DNA from: Himantopus leucocephalus
Lineage: Eukaryota > Chordata > Aves > Charadriiformes > Recurvirostridae
Assembly (NCBI GenBank): GCA_003993805.1
Contig: RSEF01000020.1
Location: 12,333,655-12,397,654, forward strand
Length of the DNA: 64,000 bases
Reading direction: 5' to 3'
The translations under genes and the position numbers were made by a program. The notes beneath the pieces are model-generated. The model was given only the letters and a program-made list of their open reading frames with translations, was not told the origin of the DNA and ran no database searches. Positions 54,101 to 64,000 of this stretch are shown piece by piece (within the stretch, counting starts at the first letter, position 1; every line of letters begins with the position of its first letter).

Positions 54101-57100
54101 GTTGGTGGTAGTGCACTTTATTTGTTTATTTAAGCTTTTCCATAGATTCAAGTTCTGGTCATCTTGCCAGAGGCTCAGAACAGGCTGAGTGTCTGGCCAA
54201 GAAGCGTAGCCAGTCCCTGCAAAGCTCAGGCAGAGGGACATTCGTCCTTTAAAGCCTTTGCACGCCAGGCATCAGACTCCCTGCATTCCTTTCCTCTCTG
54301 TGGACTTGTGGCCAACCAGAAATATTGGTGTTGAAATCAGTATCAATATTGAAATATTGATAAACACATTGGCTTAGTAAATAGTTATTGGTAGAGGTGT
54401 TAGCTCAGTTAACCAGCCACTACATGATTTGGTCCCATTGGGCAACTTCTTTTCTTTTTCTTCTTTTAATAAGGTAAGACAACCAGAAGCCTCTATGGGC
54501 ACTGAAGAAAGACAGCAACCAACTGCCTGAGCAGGCATTCAACCCCAGGCCTGGCAACTGCAAAACGTCATACAGAGCAGTTGTAGTCATGAGTGTACAG
54601 GTGGAATTACCCAATGCCATGCAGATTTATAGCTAGAATGGCAGAAGATAACCTGATGTACATGTAACGTGTTTAAGGACACCTCATTTCTCATTTCTTT
54701 GGGAGAAATAAGCTCTGGTTCATGTCTAGAAAGCAAAACTGTGATCAAATAACGAAGAGACTTGAAGAATGGATACCTAAACCACAGGAATATTAAGGCA
54801 GTCACTGCTGTATAAGAGAAATGAATTCTGCAGTGGCGGCATCATGCGGTTTAGTTTTTGTGGACTGTTTAAATGAATTCCAACAAAAATAATAAAGGCT
54901 TCTGGAGAGATAACTCCGAGACCATCTATCTTAGTTGTCTTGAATTCAATACAGGTTAAGTAAGATAGTCTAGGTTTAGTCTGGTGTAAACAGTGATTCA
55001 CTGAGCATGATTCAACTGTCATGTACTTTTTGTACAGGAATTACTTAACTGAATGAGTATGGAAGATACTTTTCTTCAGGTCTCTGAGAAGCAGCTGAGG
55101 GTATATAACTTTGATCGGGTAACAATGTTAGAAACAGAAAATATGTTGAGTTTAAGATTCTGACTTGCGGGCTGCTATCCGAGTCCCCATTTGATATAAG
55201 TTGTATTCAATACTATGCACATACAGCTGGTGGAAAAGGCTGAGAGTTTTTTTTATTTTTGCTTGTCAGTGTCAGTCCTGGCTAAGACATAGAGTTGACT
55301 TAAATGGGTTTTGCAGTAATGATGGCATGCAAGATAACAATTGTGAGCATTTCTAAACTCTGATGATTTGTCAAAAATTCACCCTGAGATGAGAAATTTT
55401 AGTGAGCACATAGTCGAAGGGTTTCAAGACTGCTCAGTAGAGCTGGACAAAATGTAAAAGTACCTGTTATGGACAAAAAAAACGATGGCTTACAATATTG
55501 TTTTCCTTTAGATGCAGGAAAAAAACCCTGATGTGCAACAGCACCTGTAAAACTTGCAAAAATAACATTCAAAAAGCCTTTTGAAAAACGCCTCTGCCTC
55601 TTGGAACATCTTGATATTGCCTAAAGTTAGGGCCACCCCACTAATATATGGAAGAGTCAGGTGATAGCTTCTGCTTTGCCCTGGGCTTGTGTCTGCCAGA
55701 CCTTAAAGCCACTAGGTTATTTGGTGGTAGGTAACAAGGGGAAAATCTTCAGAGAAGTAATGTCCGTCCAGATCAGTGGAGCATTCACCCCAGCGTGCTA
55801 CGAAATAAAGTTACAGCCTTTCCTGGTGCTCCTTTTGGCTATTAGAGCATGTGCTTTGCTGGAGGTTTCTGCTGAAGGTGAGAGAGCTGGCTGCCTTTCC
55901 CTGTTATGGATGATTGTCAATAGAAACATCCTCATCTCATACATTGTTAGTGACAATGGGAACATATTAAGTAGTAAATAAATCAGTAACCGTTTAAGCA
56001 CTGCAGAGTCGTGCAACTTCAGGGGCAAGTTAGGGATGCCTATAAGCTTTGTCTTTTTCTCTATAGTAAATCTGAGTTTAAGGTGTTCAAAAGGCATTGT
56101 TAGATTTTTTTCTGTTTTCTTCTGGAAAGCTCAGCTAAGGAATTTGGTTTTCATGATGCCCCTTAGGGTCCCCGCAAAGTAATAAGTCAGCATCATTTTC
56201 TAGCTGCAGTTGATAACATTTATTGCTAATTCTTTAAACCCTTCTTTAAAAGAAAACAAGTCTGCAACCTGCATTGCGCCCACAGGAATAATCTTTCTTT
56301 TCCTCAGTTTGGTAATTCAATTGTGACTTGTAAACTTGTGCAGTTGTAGCAAAAAAAGTATACAGTCAACTCTAATCTATCTTGAGGAAAGTAAAAAGTG
56401 CTTACCACTACTGGTGTAGTAAATCCTGGCTGCTTTATTAAATAAATGTAGAATTTCACTCAGAAGCCTTAAGGAAGAAGAGTTTTAGAATATCTGAACA
56501 ATTTAGCACATTTTGAAGCTGAATAAAGATTGATTCAATTCTGGAGTGAGATTTAAACTGATGGTATACCACATTCAACTTAAATTAACTTGAGAAGTAT
56601 AGGCATTATTTATGCCTTCTGAATTGTGAAAGGCAAACCAGTCTACTGGAGAAATTCTTGAGTATCACAATATTTCTGGTGCTGGAAAAATAAAGACTCT
56701 AAAAAAGATCCCATAGCTATTTATAATTGTAAGTCAGATCTTGAACAGTCTTTATGTAATCGTTACACACGTAAGCAGGACAAGATCCAGCAGACAGTTA
56801 AGCACACATATAATGCTAAAAGCTGAAGCGATTTCACAGATTTTGATATACCTGCTTCCACAGCTGAAGTTATGCGTCTGCTTAATTCTTTGTTGCACCA
56901 ACGGAAGAGACTATACAGGGGTAGGTAATGCTTTAAAAAGTAATTTGACATGCAATCAACCAACCAAATTTCTCTTGCTGTGCTAAACTAAGGACATTGC
57001 TCGAAGATGAAATCTCCTCCCCTCTTTCAGGAGTGTCTGACTGAACTGTAATAGTGTGGGTGGTCTTAGGCACCAGACCCTGCCTTCAGAGAAGGACAAA

Positions 57101-60100
57101 GTCAAGATGACTCACATTAATATTCATAAAAAATATGCTGTCTTCTAGCAAAGCAAGGGATATGACAAGATAGTAAATAGTAAAAACACATCCTTTTAGC
57201 CCAGGTGGGGTCATGGCAGCAGACGTTGCTTTAGCTGCTGCGCCACAGCCACCCACCTCCCAGCCCCACCGGGACTCTTGGCTGGGAAGAGGAGCAATGC
57301 CCAGCATGGCACTCGTGGCAGTTCCCTGCCCTTTTGCTGGAATAGAGATAACGTGAGTTGCCCTAAGGCTGTTCTCACAGGGTAGAGCTTCCTTCTCTTG
57401 AGCACCAAAGGAGCCAATCTCCAGAGGACACTGTCCTCCAGTCAGTGTTGGTGAGCCCTCCCTCATTTAGGAGTATTCCTCATTGCCCACCAGTGGGAAA
57501 ATGGGCCCCAAAGAATTCCTCTTTGCTTTATCTTGAGGCTATTTAATCCCTCTGTCAGTTTTCAAGGAGACCATAGTTGAGAATTTTTTTCCAGAGCACC
57601 TGGTCTCTTAGATGTGCCATGCTTAGGGTCTTTCCCTGGGATGCTCCTAAATCACTTTGGGTGCTTTTGAAAAGACTTGTTTGTAGGTGGTCTAAGAACT
57701 GGGTTTGATCCTGGCACATGTTCCTGCAGCAATAGGGTCCTGCCATTGGCCTGGGTAGGCAGAGAGCTGCCGGGCTAACGGCTGCCACCCTGCTTTTCTC
57801 GGTGCGGTCTGTGACAGCAAAGTTTGCTCTGGCAAACCATTGTGAAATGGACCCCTACAGATTTATAAAAGCCAAACGATTTTGTTCAAAGAAAGAAAGA
57901 AAGGGTGAAAGCAAAGATTCGGAAAGATTTCCTACAAGCAGAATTTACTATTATTTCTTCCTTCATATTATTGCAAAAAGACGGAGAAGTTTTACAAAAG
58001 AGTCTTCCTATTCTTTGAATGAGTCATGGTAATAATACGACATTTTATACTGCTTGCTCCATCTGTGGAACCTCTCTTATCTGAAAATAGTCAAACACTG
58101 TAGAGCTGTCCTTATTGCAGCTGTACAGAAAGAGAAACTGAGTCATAGACAATTTATTTGCTTGGTTTGTCCCCACTCACCTAGGGAACGATTGTCAGAA
58201 AGGGACACAGAACTCAGGTTCCCAAAATCTGTCCCCCAGATCTAACCAATTCCTTTGTCTTCAGTAATTAGAACTATTTTAAACAATGATCTTCACTGTG
58301 ATCTCACATAGCTTGGTGTAAAGAAGGGAAAGCTCAGCTTACATCAAGAGTACCACAGTCACGTAGATGTTTATATCCCATAGGGGCATGCCAGAAAACA
58401 TCCAGAGAAATAGGAGCACAAAGTTGGTCTGGTCAGTTGAATCTAACCTCCTGCAGATTCACGAAGATGGGTTTTTAGTTTCTTTTGTGCATGGAGCGTG
58501 ATTCAGGTGATGAAGCAGAGTGTTGACATGTACATACTGGGACTGACTGGACTCTGCAATAGTGGGAGTCTACATTTCAATCCTTCCTGTACAGTCTAGT
58601 CCTGTATTTTATAATGAGACACACTAGATTTGATACGTCTGAGTCATTATATAGGTTTTGGAAATCTATACTTGTTTTATCATCTCTAAACATTTCTTAT
58701 GTTTTTATTGCCCCAAATAACCAAGGTTATTGCCAGCGCAGAAGTACCAGCATGGAGTGGGTTACAAAATATATTACCCTTTCATGTATTAAAGATGCTT
58801 TCTCAAAATTCATACTGGCATTGGGAATACACAAATTCCCTTTGGCATTCTGTCTGATGTTGTCAACACGGATTGAGTCGAGTGGTTGGCATTTATCTTT
58901 GAAATGGTTAGAAACTGGATTATTTATGTATTTATGCATCATGGTTTCTAGATGCTTATTCTTTACCAACAGATAAGGAGTCCTCACTTAGACTTATAAA
59001 TGTAAGTCTGGGTGAAGTTGTAATACTGCAGAACATGACTATACTGCTAGGAACTGTTTTGTAAGCAAGATTAAGTTATGTGGCAATGAGCTGCCAGGTC
59101 ACTGGCCTTGAACGTAGTACTGTGGTTAAAATGTAGTCAAAACAGTACTTTAGAGACAATTATAAGAGGCTTTCACTATTGGTCATATGATTGCATTTAA
59201 TTAGCCTGCAACATGAGTTTTTGACGGGAGGAAGCTGAATATCCTTGTTAGCTACGTAAGTAAAAACCAGAACTGAGGACCTGAAATTAAACAGGATTAA
59301 ATCATCTTAATTTATGATCAGACTAAACTCAAATCTCTACAACCGTAAGAGTTGTAGTAAAACAATGCCCGCCCCTTAAACATTGAGTAATGTGTTCAAA
59401 GGCAATGCAAAATGTGGTACATCAACAATGTGGTTTTTTTCTCTTTGAAGCTGGAGAGTTTTAGGATTGGTCACAGAGAAAGAGCGAACCAGACAGCACA
59501 AGGATGTTTCTTTGCTCCCAGCTTTTTTTCCCAGCTACTATTTTACAAAAATATTACAGAATTCAACAGTGCAGTTTAGCAAAGTTTTTCTTAGCTCTGT
59601 GCTTATTACTGTGGTTCTGTAGGCTACAGAAATGCCTGTAAGCCACAGAAATAAATTAATGTACTAAGTAAGGGTTGAGCTCAGAGTACTTAAAACCTGG
59701 TTCTACATCCATCCAAATCAGCTCACAGGAAGGGGACTGATGGCTACAAAAGCCATCAGTGTGAGGGGAGCTGGAGAAGGGACAGTTCAAACGGAGACCA
59801 GATAGACACGCTTAGACTCACCTTGGTTACTTAATTTGCAAGTCTTAGGGATTTTTGGTTATAAAAGGAGCACAACTGACTGCTGAGTCTGGGATTGGAA
59901 ATAAAGCAGGCTGTCCTGGCTTGAGGTGCGTGAATGAGGTGACAAGAGCCTCTGCTACTGGGTGTTTTTTTTGGTAATATGGCCTCAACCACACCAAAAT
60001 AGGAAAACCTGTGCTTTATTGCAGGTGTCTGGCCAGAACCGATCTACTAAGCAGATGAGCTATCGTCCAACATATCCTTGAAATACAATGTTCTTACCTG
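48192..60100. other. Intergenic region downstream of CBLN4
   Basis: About 12 kb, AT-rich. I recognise no gene. Simple repeats include (TA)n at about 49171-49192 and a C16T9 tract at 51931-51955. A diverged segment near 50160-50235 (TTCTGATCCTGTTGAATTTG ... GTGAGGGCAGAATTTCCC) may be another copy of the old amniote repeat. The longest open frame (50399-50830, 143 codons) has no domain I recognise. Confidence 0.65.
51931..51955 (+). repeat. C16T9 homopolymer pair
   Basis: Sixteen C followed directly by nine T. The G16 on the other strand could form a G-quadruplex or i-motif pair, and the length is likely to vary between reads and individuals. Confidence 0.9.
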
Positions 60101-60104
60101 ATAT

Positions 60105-60420
60105 AGGAAACTCCCTCCAGAAAGACTGGATATTAGGAAAAATTTCTTCACAGAAAGGGTTGTCAAGCATTGGAACAGGCTGCTCAGGGAAGTGGTTGAG
60201 TCACCATCCCTGGGGGTATTTAAAAGATGTGTAGATGTAGTGCTTAGGGACATGGTTCAGTGGTGGACTTGGTAGAGTTAGGTTAACAGTTGGACTTGAT
60301 GATCTTAAAGGTCTTCTCCAACCTAAATGTGCTTTTGCCAAGAAGGTTGGACCAGAGGATCCTTGAGGCCCCATCCAACCTGGTATTCTATGATTCTAAA
60401 CAATTCTATGATTCTATAAC
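60105..60420 (+). repeat. Two CR1 3' ends joined, sense orientation
   Basis: The first part is a typical CR1 3' region: GGATATTAGGAAAAATTTCT, ACAGGCTGCTCAGGGAAGTG, GGACTTGATGATCTTAAAGG, TCTCCAACCTAAATG (to about 60329). It lacks its ATTCTATG tail there. About 12 bp later a second CR1 3' end starts (GAAGGTTGGACCAGAGGATC, CCCATCCAACCTGG, TATTCTATGATTCT) and finishes in ATTCTATGATTCTATAAC. Either two copies in tandem or one inserted in the tail of the other. Confidence 0.9.
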
Positions 60421-63400
60421 AGTCACCCATACTACGGAGTGATGTGTGAAGAGAATTCCAAGTTGCAATCTTGAATTTCAGATTTCATCCCATCGTAGGG
60501 ATGGGGGAAGTGAATTCAACACACAGAGTTAATTCACCCCTGTGATTTTAGTAAAAGTCATATCCAAACACATAATGGAATTACTTCTACAGAAATCGTG
60601 GGAAAAAATTCATACATATTTCATACTGGGACTTCAGCTTGATTCATTCTTATTCCATTTTCTGCATATTTACAACTTTGCAAAACTCCCAGGGTGGACT
60701 GGATGATTTCTCGTGAAAGATGTGGGATTTGTCAGCAAGTACGTGTATTTGAGATACTGGTATGGACATCCATTTACACTGCCTTATGCATCCCATGTCT
60801 TTGTTGTGAAGCAGCATGTTGGAGTCTCAGTGTGAATGCTCTGTTTAGGGGTAAAATAACCTTAGATGAATGTAGATGAATTTCAGAAGAGTGTCTGGGA
60901 GGTTTATGCTATCCCACACTTAAGGCACTTTTCTACTGAGCAAATGCATTAAACATTTTTAGTGCACTCCTAATTTATACACGTTATATCTTTGGTTGAG
61001 GCTTTTAGACTGTTTCTTTGCAAAAAAAAAAAAAGCCATAAGCAAGCAGCAGGAGTACAACTGGACAGCTTAGTGTGTTTTGCGTCACCCTGTTGTGCAG
61101 AGGGGTGTGCGGTGGTCCCGGGTGCGCAGCGCTGCAGACGGAGCACGTCTTACTCTGGGGAGCAGCAGCCAGGGGCAGAGAGCAAACAGCCCCTGCAGTT
61201 AGCGTGGCCAGTAAAGCATGAGTGCTGGGACTGAATCAGGTATTTGGCTCCTTTCCAGACCAACAGCTAGCTTGTTCGTGATAGCTGTTCAACCCTTCTA
61301 AATGCCAGATGTATTTGCAAATACAGAGGCTGATTCACGAGAGTCTAACTTGCTGATCTGCGAACTGGGCCAGCTCTGCTTATTTCGGCTTTACATTTGA
61401 CATGGCTAAAATCGTCTTACTTGCTTTCATGAGACTTTGGCTAAAGCCTTTCATTTACTGGGTCTGCAGTTTCTTAGGAAGAGTGTGAGATACCCTCTAT
61501 TGAATTTGGATCTGAAACCTATATAGACTCAGCCTATTCCTAACCTGGAACTGAACTGTATTTACTTTCTCCAAACCTAGATTTGATGACATTTCAGCAT
61601 CACAGGTAATATCTTTTCTTATTGAGAAGGACTGCAGAGCCTATACAATGGAAGTCAAATTAACAGACTTAAAAATAAGGACGCAGAGAATTGTCTTCTA
61701 CTAGAGCGTTTCTGTCTAGTGGGATTGGCACTTGCTTTCATTACATGGTGATAAGAAAGTTGTTTGCCTTGTCCTTTTTGGATACTTCAGGCATTCAGTA
61801 TGTGGCCACAGCTTAGAAAAGCTGCACTTCAAGGAACTCAGTTGGTAATTCTTCATTCTCCAACACAAAGGAAGCACAGGAATAAAATTAGTCCTGATTG
61901 TTAACAAAGATATATTGAGTCACTGATGAGCTCAGCATCCCCCTTGCATCCTGCTGACTGCTTTCATAAAGTTCTACTCACTGCCGTCTGCCAAGGTTTT
62001 CTGAATGTGTTGTGTATGCACAGATAATACAGTCTTAAATAAATAGCAGATTACTCTGATAGTCTTCTGTCTATTTGCTAAGGCCACCCTCCTCCAGAGC
62101 TGCACACTGAAGGAAGGAGTGCAGATAGAGAGTAGGAAAAGGCAAAAAGCGTGCTCTACAGGACAGGAAAGGGGTTACAGAAAATCAGCTCCATCTAGGA
62201 ATCCAGCTTGTTCCCCTGCTTCCATCAGCTCGTTCCCCTGCTTCCATCAGCTCGTTTCCCTGCTTCCATCAGCTCATCGCTCAGTGTCTTCAATGGCCAA
62301 AGTAAAACCATGGGTAAGCATATGGGTACATCTTTGACAGAGCCGTAACTACTGCCACGTGCCTGACAGTAAGTAATTGAGGCTAAGCTTAGAAATGTAG
62401 CTTATAAATGACTCTACTTACTTATGGGAATATATATTTTCTTATTTCAGAGGGACTGTAAGTGCTATAAGGACTACGAATAGAGAGAGACCTCATGTGA
62501 CAAGAAAAGTTGTTACTGATATAGTATTAGGAAAAATACCCTACTGCTAACGGAAACCCCAGTGTTGGATCATAATCTGTATGTAGTCCAGATCTAAACA
62601 GACAAATTAAAGGTCAAAATACAAGACTAAAAATAGAATAATAACATTTCAGGGTAAGCAGCTAAACCCCTTTATTAATAACAGCTCAAGGTTGTAAGTA
62701 TTTTCCAAAAAAACCTCTGGTGAAATCCAGATTGCTAGAAATCTTCAAGCCAGTGTTTGAAAAATGCCAGCCAGTGAGAATCTGGAAATCTGAGTCCTGT
62801 GGAAGTCCTTTGTTCGGTTCAAAGCTGAAGTTCTCACCCATCTTCTTCCTGTCCTCACCAAGGCCTTTGAATTCAGCTGCGTAAGGTCCTTAAGATTCAT
62901 CCCCCTGTTCGCAGCCGCAGCCTGTCTCGATTCGGGTAAAAATAAACCATGTCTTATTGTCTTTTATGAAGCAGAGCAGCAGCAGCAACATCTGGCAAAA
63001 CAGACCTGCGTGTGTTACGTTGCAGGTTTTTCACGTGGTGCTATCTCACCCTTCCGTAAGATGCAGAGAGAAGTTCGTTAACATGTAAACTCTCCCGTGA
63101 AAAGCTGACGAGATCTTTTTTTTGCCTTGCGGTGCTGTAAACTGGGCCGTAACCAAGTCCATCCATGCAGCTGCCTAATAACATTTAATTGCTTTATAAC
63201 TCAGAAGCAAATTGTGTTGATTTAACTGTGTTATAAAAGAAGGCTTTGCTATTATTTCTTTGCAAAGTGCAAAACCCCGGCTTGCTTTTTGGAGCATTTA
63301 CTGTCTTTTTTAAATTTCAAGTTAATAGCTCTTCTGACAAATGTGAAAGAAATGTATTTATAACATTATCATCTCAGTTCTTACATACCTCAGTCTTGGA

Positions 63401-64000
63401 ACGTGTCATCACTTTTATTCAAGCGTTAGCTTTTGTTGTAAGTTCTCCTTATTCTACTTCTAATGAAAATTTTAAGAATGTAATGAAAATATAATCCTGA
63501 TGCTTAATTATGGCATAAGCCTAGTAGAGTTTATGCATAACAAAAATGTCAAGGCCCGTATATTCTGCTGGAAGCCCTTACTTTTAAGCAATGCAATTAA
63601 TTATACTTGAACATCCTGGAGGTTTATTGCTTCAGATAAAAGCATTCAGAGCACCTTCTTGACTATTATTTCTAGAAGAAAAACAATGTAAAATAAAGAT
63701 AATTGAAGTATCTTTGACAGACAGGTTTTTTTTTTAAGGAACTGTGTTGCTTTAATGAAGAGCCTCCTTAAACAAATTTATGAGAAACTACTTTGCATAC
63801 AAAATTTCAGTTTATGTCAGCCTAGGTCATAATTTACTTTATTCTGTGCCTTTAAATATACCATTGTACATTTACATTGGTGATCTGGATGCCAGTTTAA
63901 TTATCTAATGTCAGCTTCTATAAGACTGATAAAACTATTAAAACAGAAAGCCGGTGCTAGGCTGGAATGGTGCTACTAAAATTGAAAAATAGCCCTTTGG
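60421..64000. other. Intergenic tail of the window
   Basis: Ordinary AT-rich sequence with a moderately GC-rich stretch near 61.09-61.2 kb and the tandem repeat at 62.2 kb. No gene or RNA gene was recognised. Confidence 0.65.
62210..62275 (+). repeat. 22-bp tandem repeat, three copies
   Basis: Three adjacent 22-bp units, GTTCCCCTGCTTCCATCAGC plus TC, at 62210-62231, 62232-62253 and 62254-62275. The first two are identical and the third differs by one base. A small young minisatellite. Confidence 0.95.

Noticed and set aside
60047..60253. 68-codon minus-strand open frame
   Set aside because: Largely the antisense of the CR1 copy at 60105-60420.

Overview
This looks like bird nuclear DNA. It holds GT-AG introns separating short exons, two CR1-type LINE fragments, and a cerebellin gene with vertebrate structure inside a CpG island. 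The rest is AT-rich intergenic DNA. Five single N bases show it is a draft assembly. Everything was read by eye from the sequence; no alignment or search was run.

Region 1 (1 to about 24.9 kb, + strand) is the 3' part of a multi-exon formin gene. Thirteen exons are placed. They encode the end of one PH-like domain, most of a second PH-like domain, a short proline-rich FH1 segment, and a complete FH2 actin-assembly domain that runs to the stop codon at 24239-24241. Twelve exons (3947 to 24241) join in a single open frame with canonical splice sites. The most 5' exon (21-121) ends at what looks like a GC donor and does not match the phase of the next placed exon, so at least one exon between 122 and 3946 was not found. 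PH plus FH2, with no GBD/DID and no DAD tail, matches the PH-domain-containing formin (PHCF) subtype, reported as present in many vertebrates but lost from placental mammals.

Region 2 (about 24.9 to 41.3 kb) is intergenic. It holds a CR1 fragment, two probable copies of an old amniote interspersed repeat, a perfect CRE palindrome, a small isolated CpG-rich patch with a minus-strand start and splice donor, and one minus-strand segment that resembles a coding exon. None of these is strong enough to call a gene.

Region 3 (about 41.3 to 48.2 kb, + strand) is the complete three-exon CBLN4 gene. It encodes a secreted C1q-family synaptic organiser of 196 residues with a signal peptide, the paired N-terminal cysteines and a C1q domain. 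The first exon and start lie in a CpG island with a (GT)n tract and strongly strand-biased pyrimidine and purine tracts in the leader.

Region 4 (48.2 to 64 kb) is intergenic. It contains simple repeats, a C16T9 tract, two joined CR1 3' ends at about 60.1-60.4 kb, and a 22-bp tandem triplet at 62.2 kb. I recognise no gene there.

The two genes have unrelated roles (intracellular actin assembly versus secreted synaptic organisation). Nothing in the sequence suggests they act together; they are neighbours on the same strand about 17 kb apart.
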